The notes under the pieces were generated by a model. The model worked only from the letters and a program-made list of their open reading frames with translations, had not been told where the DNA came from and ran no database searches. DNA of 64,000 bases from Bradyrhizobium semiaridum (GTDB taxonomy: Bacteria; Pseudomonadota; Alphaproteobacteria; Rhizobiales; Xanthobacteraceae), in the NCBI RefSeq assembly GCF_020329505.1, contig NZ_JAGKJJ010000001.1:248001-312000 (forward strand), given 5' to 3'. A program made the translations under genes and the position numbers. Below, in pieces: positions 17,766-27,399 of the stretch (position 1 is its first letter; each line of letters begins with the position of its first letter).

Positions 17766-19157
17766 TTACCGGTAGGACACGGCCTTGGCGGCCGCGACCA
17801 CCTCGGCGACGGAGGGCAGAGCGAGCTTTTCCAGATTGGCGGCATAGGGCATCGGCACGTCCTTGCCGGAGACGCGCGCGACCGGCGCATCGAGATAGTC
17901 GAAGGCCTGCTCCATGATCCGCGCCGCGACCTCGGCGCCGACGCCGCTCTGCTGCCAGCCCTCCTCGACCGTGACCGCACGGCCGGTCTTCTTCACGGAG
18001 TTGATGATGGTCTCGGTGTCCATCGGGCGGATGGTGCGCAGATCGACAACCTCGGCTTCGATGCCCTCCTTCGCGAGCTCCTCGGCAGCCTTCAGCGCAT
18101 AGGACATGCCCATCGCCCAGGAGACGATGGTGACGTCCTTGCCGGGGCGCGCGATCTTGGCCTTGCCGATCGGGACGATGAAGTCGGCAAGCTTCGGCAC
18201 CTCACCGGTGTGGCCGTACAGCACCTCGTTCTCGAGGAAGATCACCGGATTGGGATCGCGGATCGCGGCCTTCAGTAGGCCCTTGTAGTCGGCGGCCGAA
18301 TACGGCGCGATCACCTTGAGGCCCGGGATCTGCGAGTACCAGGCGGCGTAATCCTGGCTGTGCTGCGCGGCAACGCGCGCGGCGGCGCCGTTCGGACCGC
18401 GGAACACGATCGAGCAACCCATCTGGCCGCCGGACATGTACAGCGTCTTGCCGGCGGAGTTGATGATCTGGTCCATCGCCTGCATGGCGAAATTCCAGGT
18501 CATGAACTCGACGATCGGCTTCAGGCCGGCCATCGCCGCGCCGATGCCGACGCCCGCAAAGCCGTGCTCGGTGATCGGCGTGTCGATCACGCGGCGCGCG
18601 CCGAACTCCTGCAACAGGCCCTGGGTCACCTTGTAGGCGCCCTGATATTCGGCGACCTCCTCGCCCATGATGAAGACGTCCTGATCGCGCCGCATCTCCT
18701 CGGCCATCGCATCGCGCAGCGCTTCGCGGATGGTCTGCGTCACCATCTCGGTGCCTTCGGGCACTTCCGGATCGAGTGGTGCAACGGCGGCAGGCGCGGC
18801 CGGCGCCGCCGCGGGTTTCGGCGCTGGCGCCTCTGCCTTGGCTTCAGCCGGCGCGGCTTCGGCCTTCGGCGGCGCCGGAGCGGCCGGCGCCTTGGCGAGA
18901 TCGGCGGCGCTCTCGCCGTCGGCGAGGATGGTGGCGATCGGCGTGTTGACCGCGACGTCGGCGGTGCCTTCCGGGATCAGGATCTTGCCGAGCGTGCCCT
19001 CGTCGGTGGCCTCGACCTCCATCGTCGCCTTGTCGGTCTCGATCTCGGCGATGACGTCACCGGACTTGATGGTCTCGCCTTCTTTTTTCAGCCACTTGGC
19101 GAGGTTGCCCTTTTCCATGGTGGGCGACAGCGCAGGCATCAGCACTTGAATGGGCAT
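17766..19157 (-). CDS. pdhB: Pyruvate dehydrogenase E1 beta with N-terminal lipoyl domain
   Basis: A 463-residue E1 beta subunit. An N-terminal lipoyl domain (1-78, Lys in ETDKATM) nearly copies that of E2, and an Ala/Pro/Glu linker runs to about 135. The transketolase-like pyrimidine-binding and C-terminal domains follow ([29 protein letters not shown]). With PdhA it decarboxylates pyruvate and acetylates lipoate. The lipoyl-E1-beta fusion is a known alphaproteobacterial arrangement. It starts 46 bases after pdhA. Confidence 0.95.
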   Translation of the reverse strand: MPIQVLMPALSPTMEKGNLAKWLKKEGETIKSGDVIAEIETDKATMEVEATDEGTLGKILIPEGTADVAVNTPIATILADGESAADLAKAPAAPAPPKAEAAPAEAKAEAPAPKPAAAPAAPAAVAPLDPEVPEGTEMVTQTIREALRDAMAEEMRRDQDVFIMGEEVAEYQGAYKVTQGLLQEFGARRVIDTPITEHGFAGVGIGAAMAGLKPIVEFMTWNFAMQAMDQIINSAGKTLYMSGGQMGCSIVFRGPNGAAARVAAQHSQDYAAWYSQIPGLKVIAPYSAADYKGLLKAAIRDPNPVIFLENEVLYGHTGEVPKLADFIVPIGKAKIARPGKDVTIVSWAMGMSYALKAAEELAKEGIEAEVVDLRTIRPMDTETIINSVKKTGRAVTVEEGWQQSGVGAEVAARIMEQAFDYLDAPVARVSGKDVPMPYAANLEKLALPSVAEVVAAAKAVSYR

Positions 19158-19203
19158 AACAGCTCCCGGAAATCAGTCTTGAAGGTTCTTCTGCGCGGGT
19201 GGG

Positions 19204-20223
19204 TCAGCGGTAGACGTCGGTGTAGAGCTCCGACGGATCGGGCTCCGGATCGTGCTGGGCGAAATCGGCGGACTCGTTGACGATCTCGCGTACCTCGGCG
19301 TCGATCGCCTTGAGGTCCTGCTCGCTCGAGCCGGCGGCGAGCAGACGGTTGCGCACCTGCTCGATCGGATCCTGGTCGTGGCGGACCTTCTCGACCTCCT
19401 CCCGCGTGCGGTACTTGGCGGGATCGGACATCGAGTGGCCGCGATAGCGGTAGGTCTGCATCTCCAGGATGATCGGGCCGTTGCCGCCGCGGCACCACGC
19501 CACGGCTTCGTCGGCCGCGGCCTTCACGGCGCGCACGTCCATGCCGTCGACCTGCTTGCCCGGGATGTTGAAGGAGGCGCCGCGCTTGGAAAAATCCTGC
19601 TGCGCCGAGGCGCGCGAGACCGAGGTGCCCATTGCATAGCGATTGTTCTCGATGACATAGATCACCGGCAGCTTCCACAGCTCGGCCATGTTGAAGCTTT
19701 CGTAGACCTGGCCCTGGTTCGCCGCGCCATCGCCGAAATAGGTCACGCTGACGGAATCGTTACCGCGATAGCGGTTGGCGAAGGCGAGCCCGGTGCCGAG
19801 CGAGACCTGCGCGCCGACGATGCCGTGACCGCCATAGAAGTGCTTCTCCAGGCTGAACATGTGCATGGAGCCACCCTTGCCCTTGGAATAGCCGCCGCGG
19901 CGCCCGGTCAGTTCGGCCATCACGCCCTTGGCTTCCATGCCGCAGGCCAGCATGTGACCATGGTCCCGGTACCCGGTTATGACCTGATCGCCGAGCTTGA
20001 GGGCCATCTGCATGCCGACGACCACCGCCTCCTGGCCGATATAGAGATGGCAGAAGCCGCCGATCGCACCCATGCCGTAGAGCTGGCCGGCCTTCTCCTC
20101 GAAGCGGCGGATCAGCAGCATGTCGCGCAAGGCCTTGAGTTCCTGCTCGTTGCTGAGCTCGGGCGGAGATCCGGCCTTCTCCTGCCCAGATTCTTTCGCG
20201 ACGGTTTTCTTGGGTGCGGCCAT
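19204..20223 (-). CDS. pdhA: Pyruvate dehydrogenase E1 alpha
   Basis: A 339-residue thiamine-diphosphate enzyme subunit. The ThDP motif runs from GDGAANQGQ to VIENN (about 165-195). The phosphorylation-loop region YRYRGHSMSDP follows. A Lys/Glu-rich N-terminal extension precedes the fold. It is first in the operon pdhA-pdhB-DUF5076-pdhC-two small genes-lpdA and so links glycolysis (eno and tpiA, in this window) to the citric acid cycle. Confidence 0.95.
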   Translation of the reverse strand: MAAPKKTVAKESGQEKAGSPPELSNEQELKALRDMLLIRRFEEKAGQLYGMGAIGGFCHLYIGQEAVVVGMQMALKLGDQVITGYRDHGHMLACGMEAKGVMAELTGRRGGYSKGKGGSMHMFSLEKHFYGGHGIVGAQVSLGTGLAFANRYRGNDSVSVTYFGDGAANQGQVYESFNMAELWKLPVIYVIENNRYAMGTSVSRASAQQDFSKRGASFNIPGKQVDGMDVRAVKAAADEAVAWCRGGNGPIILEMQTYRYRGHSMSDPAKYRTREEVEKVRHDQDPIEQVRNRLLAAGSSEQDLKAIDAEVREIVNESADFAQHDPEPDPSELYTDVYR

Positions 20224-20382
20224 GGCAATTCCGGGTGAGAGAAGTTGGAAAACCCTCTCTAACCCAACTCAAATCGCCTTGGAAGGAGTGCGTTCGCTGG
20301 ATGGAATTTTGCCATGCCGCACTGCAACGCGGCGCGACACTTTTGTGATAGCACGTGGATGTTTTTGAAATTTGAGAACGCG

Positions 20383-20700
20383 TCAATTCGGCTTGATGAT
20401 CCGAACCAAATCCCGCGGATTGGCGTAGTCGAGCTGGTAGCGCGCACGCTCCTCCAGCATGTCGGGATCGACGCGGTCGGTCCGCAGCAGCGATACCCGC
20501 TGCTCGCTTTCGGCCCGCTCCTTTTTCAACCGCGCCAGCTCGGAAGTCAGCGCGATGATCTCCTGATCGAGCTCCTGCCGGGCGTTGAGACCGTATTTGC
20601 CGGTGTAGGCATTGACCCCGAAATAGCCAACCATCAGTGCCGCCATCGTGTAGAGGGCGAGACCGGTCAGGATCGATTTGAGTCGCGTGCGGGAGACCAT
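20383..20700 (-). CDS. ftsB: FtsB/DivIC-type septum formation initiator
   Basis: A 105-residue bitopic membrane protein. It has a short cytosolic N-terminus (MVSRTRLKS), one transmembrane helix (about 11-31) and a periplasmic coiled coil (ELDQEIIALTSELARLKKER). A conserved tail contains DMLEERARYQL. Proteins of this family join FtsL and FtsQ in the divisome. The ATG at 20700 is preferred to the in-frame codon at 20712. The position upstream of pdhA and downstream of eno (here separated) is the usual alphaproteobacterial one. Confidence 0.87.
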   Translation of the reverse strand: MVSRTRLKSILTGLALYTMAALMVGYFGVNAYTGKYGLNARQELDQEIIALTSELARLKKERAESEQRVSLLRTDRVDPDMLEERARYQLDYANPRDLVRIIKPN

Positions 20701-20748
20701 GGCCGCGACCATGCGGCCATGGCGGTTAATGGACCGCTAAGGATTGGG

Positions 20749-21300
20749 TTATCGGTTCTGCTTCTCGATGAACGCGGCGAATGCGTCGAGATATTGCTGC
20801 AGCACGCCCTTGAGCGACTCCTTGGCCAGCTCGCCGCTCTGGTCGAAGGCATCGCCGATGCCGTTGAGATAGGTCTCCGGCTGACCGAGGATCGGACCGC
20901 AGATGCCCGGCAGGATGTTCTGCAGATGCTTGGCCGCGCTGACACCGCCGAGCGGGCCCGGCGAATTGGAGACGATGCCGACCGGCTTGCCGAGGAACGA
21001 GCTCTTGCCGTAGGGCCGCGAGGCGACGTCGATCGCGTTCTTCAGCACGCCCGGGATCGAACGGTTGTACTCGGGGGTCACGAACAGCACGCCATTCGAC
21101 TTCTGGATCTTGTCACGCAAGGCCAGCCAGTCCGACGGCGGTGCCGCCTCGAGGTCCTGGTTGAAGAAGGAAATGCCCTCGAGCGTGGTGACGTCGAGCT
21201 TGAGCGAGGCAGGCGCGAGCTTGGCCAGCGCATTGGCAACCCTGAGCGAGAAGCTCTGCTTGCGAATGCTGCCGACGATCGTGACGATGTTATAGGCCAT
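20749..21300 (-). CDS. NAD(P)H-dependent FMN reductase
   Basis: A 183-residue flavodoxin-fold enzyme of the NADPH-dependent FMN reductase family (ChrR/YieF/ArsH-like). The phosphate-binding loop is GSIRKQSFS at 11-19 and the flavin motif is PEYNRSIPGVLKNAIDV. Such enzymes reduce flavins, quinones, azo dyes or metal oxyanions in the cytosol. It sits 48 bases upstream of ftsB on the same strand and may be co-transcribed. The physiological substrate is not apparent. Confidence 0.85.
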   Translation of the reverse strand: MAYNIVTIVGSIRKQSFSLRVANALAKLAPASLKLDVTTLEGISFFNQDLEAAPPSDWLALRDKIQKSNGVLFVTPEYNRSIPGVLKNAIDVASRPYGKSSFLGKPVGIVSNSPGPLGGVSAAKHLQNILPGICGPILGQPETYLNGIGDAFDQSGELAKESLKGVLQQYLDAFAAFIEKQNR

Positions 21301-21530
21301 AGCGATTTCCTTCGGGCGTTTGGCGTGTGAACCGGAACCGGCAGCCTTGACCTACCGGCGCGGCAAAAAAGATGCAAGTGCATGGATCATTCAATTCCGG
21401 AAACGCAGCGTTCATGGAATTTGGCTGGTTGGCGATCGACCAGCCCCGACCGCACCGTCTCCAGGGTTCTAGACATGTTCGTTTGAATATGTTGCCGTCG
21501 TGTGATCCAGCCCCTCCGAGCATAAAGGCG

Positions 21531-22655
21531 ATGGCAGAGCTCAAGAAGAGGATTGCTATTCTGTTCGGCGGCCGTTCGGCCGAGCATGACGTCTCGCGCG
21601 CATCGGCAGCCAACGTGCTGCGCTCGCTCGATCCCGAGCGCTATGACGCAACCCCGATCGGCATCGCCCGCGACGGCCGCTGGATCGTCGCCGATGTGGG
21701 CAACGACGCCGGCGCCGGTGGCACCGCGCTTGTTATCCCGGACGATGGTCCGCAACTCGCTCTGCTGCCCGGCGGCCACGGCCGCGCGCTGGCGTTCGGC
21801 GGCGCGGCGGACGCGCCGCGCGAATTGCCAGCCTTCGATGTCGTGTTCCCGGTGCTGCATGGCCCTAATGGCGAGGACGGCACAGTTCAGGGCGCGCTCG
21901 AACTGTCTGATGTCGCCTATGTCGGCTCGCGCGTGATGGGATCGGCCGCCGCGATGGACAAGGACGTCGCCAAGCGGCTGATGCGCGACGCGGGCCTGCC
22001 GATCGTGCCCTACGTCGCGATGTCGGCGGCAACTCCCATTGCCTATGACGAGGCAGCCGCTGCAGTCGGCGCGCATGAGGTGTTCGTCAAGCCGGCTAAC
22101 ATGGGATCATCGGTCGGCGTTTCCCGGGCGCGCAATGCGGCTGAGTTCGAGGCCTGCTGCAAGCTCGCATTTCGTTTCGACAGCAAGATCCTGGTCGAGC
22201 GCGGGCTCGCGCCGATCCGCGAAGTCGAGTGCTCCGTACTCGAGGATGCCGCCGGCCAGATCCGCGCATCGCAGCTCGGCGAGATCGTCCCCTCCGACAA
22301 GCACGGCTTCTACTCCTACGACGCGAAATATCTCGATGCCGATGGCGCGCTGCTTCAGGTGCCGGCCAACGTGCCGGAGGCGCTGGCCGATCGCATCAGG
22401 GCGCTCGCGATCGAGACGTTCGGTGTGCTCGGTTGCGAAGGCATGGCGCGGATCGACTTCTTCCTGCACGGCGAGCAGGCCTATGTGAACGAGGCGAACA
22501 CGCTGCCCGGCTTCACCAATATCAGTATGTATCCGCGGCTGTGGGAGGCCAGCGGCCTGCCGCAGTCCGAGCTGATGGACGTGCTGATCGGCCACGCCCT
22601 CGAGCGCCAGCGGCGTTTGCGAGCGCTGGCCTTCGACCGCGACCAGGCTTCGTAG
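21531..22655 (+). CDS. ddl: D-alanine--D-alanine ligase
   Basis: A 374-residue ATP-grasp ligase that makes the D-Ala-D-Ala dipeptide for peptidoglycan. The N-terminal motif is ILFGGRSAEHDVS. The ATP-grasp core includes VFVKPANMGSSVGV, and the metal site is ARIDFF...NEANTLPGFT. Length fits the longer DdlA type. The ATG at 21531 starts at the family's usual position, although an upstream ATG at 21372 is in frame. The TAG stop lies inside a palindromic repeat. Confidence 0.93.
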   Translation: MAELKKRIAILFGGRSAEHDVSRASAANVLRSLDPERYDATPIGIARDGRWIVADVGNDAGAGGTALVIPDDGPQLALLPGGHGRALAFGGAADAPRELPAFDVVFPVLHGPNGEDGTVQGALELSDVAYVGSRVMGSAAAMDKDVAKRLMRDAGLPIVPYVAMSAATPIAYDEAAAAVGAHEVFVKPANMGSSVGVSRARNAAEFEACCKLAFRFDSKILVERGLAPIREVECSVLEDAAGQIRASQLGEIVPSDKHGFYSYDAKYLDADGALLQVPANVPEALADRIRALAIETFGVLGCEGMARIDFFLHGEQAYVNEANTLPGFTNISMYPRLWEASGLPQSELMDVLIGHALERQRRLRALAFDRDQAS

Positions 22656-22738
22656 CCCGGATGAAGCGCAGCGAAGTCCGGGGCCGCTATGTCCGCGGCT
22701 GGGACGCCCCGGATTGCGCTGCGCTCATCCGGGCTACG
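22651..22738. repeat. Palindromic repeat, family C (CGTAGCCCGGATGA arms)
   Basis: The arms CGTAGCCCGGATGA and TCATCCGGGCTACG enclose about 60 bases with further complementarity (AGCGCAGCG with CGCTGCGCT). Related copies are at 47771-47860 and 51342-51429. The first five bases overlap the end of ddl and supply its stop codon. Confidence 0.88.
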
Positions 22739-22778
22739 GAATCTCCCTTGCTACGGACATTTGAGCACGCTCGCGCGG

Positions 22779-23918
22779 CTACATTGGCTTGTTCGGGTTG
22801 ATCAGGAATTTCTCGCCAGTGGCGCGCTTGTTGTAGACGGCGATGTTGCTGAGCTGCAGCGCTTCTTGCAGCGACACCACCTTGGTGTAGTGGCTGGCGA
22901 ACGTCGTCTTCAATTCCGCCACCACGCGCTGGCGCAGCTTGTTGCCGGCCTCCGGACCGATCTTCATCAGGAACGGGAACAGCAGCCAGCCGCCCACACC
23001 CCAGGCCATGCCGAAGCCGCGCGGCAGCGTGATCTCGCGGGTATCGAGGCTGCCGTAGACATAGACCTGCTTGTGCACGTTCGAGCCGTAGCGACTGTAG
23101 GCTTTTGCACTTCTGTTGATGGCAGTCTCCATCGCAACCAGGATCTGGCCGGCGAGCTTGCCGCCGCCGATCGCATCGAACGCGATCGTCGCGCCGGTCT
23201 CGACCAGCGCGTTGGTCAGGTCGTCCATGAAGCTCGGTGCGGTGGAATCGACGACGTGCTTGGCGCCGATCTTGTGCAGGATGTCGGCCTGCTCCTTGTT
23301 GCGCACGATGTTGACGAGGCCGATGCCGTCCTTGAGGCAGATCTTGTTGAGCATCTGGCCGAGGTTGGAGGCCGCCGCGGTGTGCACCAGCGCCTTGTGA
23401 CCCTCGCGCCGCATCGTCTCGGTCATGCCGAGCGCGGTCAGCGGATTGACAAAGCAGGATGCGCCCTCGGCCGGCGTGGTACCATCGGGCAGCGGCAGGC
23501 ATTCACCGACCCGCAGCGTGCGATACTGCGCATACATCGCGCCGCCGATCATCGCCACGGTGCGGCCCATCAGCGCCTTGGCGGCGTCGGACGAACCGGT
23601 CCGGATCACGACGCCGGCGCCCTCATTGCCGACCGGCATCGACTCGTCGAGCCGCGCGGCCAGCCCGCCGAGCGCTGCCTCCGGCACGCGCGCGGTCACC
23701 ACGGGCAACTCCCTGGTGCCGGAGACCTTGGCCGCCGACATGTCGGCGGGACCGATCAGCAAACCGAGGTCGGACGGGTTGATCGGCGTCGCCTCGACCC
23801 GGACCACGACCTCGTCGGGTCCGGGCTCGGGGGTCGGGACGTTGACCAGCGATATCTCCAGCTCGCCATTCTTCTTGAGCAGCGAACGCAGTTGCAGCCC
23901 GCTCTTGCCGTCGCTCAT
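22779..23918 (-). CDS. Zinc-independent MDR oxidoreductase (quinone-reductase-like)
   Basis: A 379-residue medium-chain reductase without the zinc-binding cysteines. It has the GroES-like N-terminal domain with NPSD and GNEGAGVV, then a Rossmann domain with the motif HTAAASNLGQ and the conserved FDAIGGG. The pattern fits quinone oxidoreductase or enoyl-reductase relatives using NADPH. It is convergent with ddl and 62 bases from eno on the same strand. Substrate unknown. Confidence 0.82.
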   Translation of the reverse strand: MSDGKSGLQLRSLLKKNGELEISLVNVPTPEPGPDEVVVRVEATPINPSDLGLLIGPADMSAAKVSGTRELPVVTARVPEAALGGLAARLDESMPVGNEGAGVVIRTGSSDAAKALMGRTVAMIGGAMYAQYRTLRVGECLPLPDGTTPAEGASCFVNPLTALGMTETMRREGHKALVHTAAASNLGQMLNKICLKDGIGLVNIVRNKEQADILHKIGAKHVVDSTAPSFMDDLTNALVETGATIAFDAIGGGKLAGQILVAMETAINRSAKAYSRYGSNVHKQVYVYGSLDTREITLPRGFGMAWGVGGWLLFPFLMKIGPEAGNKLRQRVVAELKTTFASHYTKVVSLQEALQLSNIAVYNKRATGEKFLINPNKPM

Positions 23919-23980
23919 CCCGACCTCCCTGTTTTATAGCCTTGGTTGTTTTATAGTCTTGGTTCCGATCAGTTGGGGCG

Positions 23981-25273
<1,293 letters not shown>

Positions 25274-25386
25274 TTATGGCAGTGAGGGGTCGGATGGCGC
25301 TGCTTCTACCGCAACGCATCGGGGTGGAAAAGGCCGGGTGACTGATCCGTCGTCATTGAGTAAAGACAGCGCACGGAGACCGATAA

Positions 25387-25863
25387 ATGGCGAAAAAGTC
25401 CAGCAAATCGAAGATGTCAGCCGGCCTGCAACTCGGCCGCGCGGTGGAGTGGCCCGACACGCCGGAAAAGGCGCAGCTCGACCGCGTGCCCAATCCGCAG
25501 GCTGGTACCGATTATCTGGTGCGATTCACGGTGCCGGAGTTCACCTCGATCTGCCCGGTGACGGGACAACCGGATTTCGCCCATCTGGTGATCGACTATG
25601 TGCCGGGCCGCTTCCTGCTCGAATCCAAGTCGCTGAAACTGTTCGCCGCGAGCTTCCGCAACCATGGCGCGTTCCACGAGGACTGCACCGTGATGATCGG
25701 CAAGCGCATCGCAAGCGAGATCAAGCCGAAATGGCTGCGCATCGGTGGCTACTGGTATCCGCGCGGCGGCATCCCCATCGACGTGTTCTTCCAGACCGGC
25801 CGCCTGCCGAAGAGCATCTGGGTCCCCGACCAGGGCGTCGCGCCCTATCGCGGGCGGGGCTAG
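25387..25863 (+). CDS. queF: NADPH-dependent 7-cyano-7-deazaguanine (preQ0) reductase
   Basis: A 158-residue unimodular QueF of the tunnelling fold. The thioimide-forming Cys56 is in ICPVTGQPD with Asp63, and the diagnostic NADPH motif ESKSLK is at 79-84. It reduces preQ0 to preQ1 for queuosine in tRNA. No queC, queD or queE gene is near, so it is a standalone gene divergent from eno. I see no preQ1 riboswitch in the 122-base upstream gap. Confidence 0.95.
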   Translation: MAKKSSKSKMSAGLQLGRAVEWPDTPEKAQLDRVPNPQAGTDYLVRFTVPEFTSICPVTGQPDFAHLVIDYVPGRFLLESKSLKLFAASFRNHGAFHEDCTVMIGKRIASEIKPKWLRIGGYWYPRGGIPIDVFFQTGRLPKSIWVPDQGVAPYRGRG

Positions 25864-25929
25864 AGCGAACATGACGCAGGACCACAATTGCGGCTTGAAT
25901 CGTCCGGACGGGGTTTGCGGTGCTGCTGT

Positions 25930-27240
25930 CTATCGCATCAGCATACGGTCGGTGATGTCCCGCTGCTCGGAACGAAAGTTTCCGATCCCCCACTCGGTCT
26001 GGATGCCATAGGGCGGATCGTTTGACGGGCCGATCAACCACCAGCTGCCGCTGATCGGTTGCTGACCGGGGCCGAACGTCGGGCCGCCCTGGTTGCCATA
26101 GTCACCCGACATGTAGCCGATCAGTGTCGCGGCCCAATCGCGATCGGCCTGCGTCCGCAGCGAGGAGCCCATCTCGCCGATCCAGACCGGCGCGATGTTG
26201 TCGCGGACCAGATAGCCCCAGCCACGGTTCATCCGATCGACATAGGCCGCTCCGCTTTGCGCGAGATCAAATCGCGCGATGTCGGACACTTCGTCCGGGT
26301 ACTCATGAACGGTGTAGACCAGCTTGTTTGCGATCGGCAGCTTCACCGGATTGGTGCCCGCGGCGGTGAGATTTCCCGACGGCGTGGCGAATCCCGGATC
26401 CATGCCCGAGGCTGCCGGCGGCGGCGCGTAAAAGAACGGCCCGGGACAGATGATCAGCGCGTCCCTGTTGACCGACTGGATCGCCGCGCCCACGGTTTCG
26501 CACATCGCCTTGATGTCGGTCGGTCCGCCGCCGCCCCAGGTGATGAGCCCCTTCTCGCCGTTCGGCTCGTTGTGGAGATCGAAACCGATCACCGTGGGAT
26601 TTCCGGCAAACGTCCGCGCGATCCGCACCCAGTTCTGCTTGAACGTTTCCGCGGTGACTCGACCTTTGACGCCGCCGTCCCTCCCCGCGCTTCCCGGTCC
26701 GAGATCAAACCACAGGCCGTTCTTCTGCTCGGTCCCTTCGTTGGTGTGATGGTCGAAAATCACCTTCAGGCCGATCTGCCCGGCGTAGCTGACGACCTTC
26801 TCGAACAGTTGCAATGTGGTGACGTATCGATAACGCCCGTTCGCGTCCGGCGCCGGATCGGCAACCAGATCCCAGTTCAGGCTGGTGTGAATCCAGCCGA
26901 GCCGATCATTGTAGCCGTTGAGCGGCACATCCAGGCCGGCGTCGGTCCAGGGGATTCTGACCGTGTTGAATCCACCGGCCACGATCGCATCCAGCACGGT
27001 CCGGTAGCTGACCTGCCAGAGGCCCGCGAGCACGGCGCCCGGCGGGCTGTCCGTACCATTCCAGCCGATCGATGCGATACGGACGCTGCGGCCGCCGGCG
27101 TCGACGATCTGGCTGCCCGACGTGCTCAGAAAACCCGACGGCAGCAGCCGGCCGCCGCCCGCCGCGGGCCGCTCGCGATCGGCGACCTGGAGCACGATGG
27201 CGGGCGGAGCGATATGCGGGTCCAATGCCAGGACGGCCAT
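25930..27240 (-). CDS. Glycoside hydrolase family 5 (cellulase-like) protein
   Basis: A 436-residue GH5 TIM barrel. The acid/base Glu is in DLHNEPNG near residue 224 and the nucleophile Glu in WIGEMG near 356. Supporting motifs are TVRIPWTD and FDHHTNE. The ATG at 27240 has an AAGGA site 8 bases upstream, yet the N-terminus is not a Sec or Tat signal peptide. GH5 enzymes hydrolyse beta-glucans or mannans. It lies next to a Wzz/GumC-like gene, which suggests a role in exopolysaccharide processing. Confidence 0.87.
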   Translation of the reverse strand: MAVLALDPHIAPPAIVLQVADRERPAAGGGRLLPSGFLSTSGSQIVDAGGRSVRIASIGWNGTDSPPGAVLAGLWQVSYRTVLDAIVAGGFNTVRIPWTDAGLDVPLNGYNDRLGWIHTSLNWDLVADPAPDANGRYRYVTTLQLFEKVVSYAGQIGLKVIFDHHTNEGTEQKNGLWFDLGPGSAGRDGGVKGRVTAETFKQNWVRIARTFAGNPTVIGFDLHNEPNGEKGLITWGGGGPTDIKAMCETVGAAIQSVNRDALIICPGPFFYAPPPAASGMDPGFATPSGNLTAAGTNPVKLPIANKLVYTVHEYPDEVSDIARFDLAQSGAAYVDRMNRGWGYLVRDNIAPVWIGEMGSSLRTQADRDWAATLIGYMSGDYGNQGGPTFGPGQQPISGSWWLIGPSNDPPYGIQTEWGIGNFRSEQRDITDRMLMR

Positions 27241-27399
27241 GAAGTGATCCTTGTCAGGTCACGCAATCGCCGGGACATCTCGCCACCGGAACAGCGCAGA
27301 GACCATGATGAAGATGTCAACAACCTGGCGCTTTGCAACCTCGGACCCGAGCGCGAGCGCTTCATCAAGGCCTCGGTCCTCGGCGATGCGGTTGGCCAA

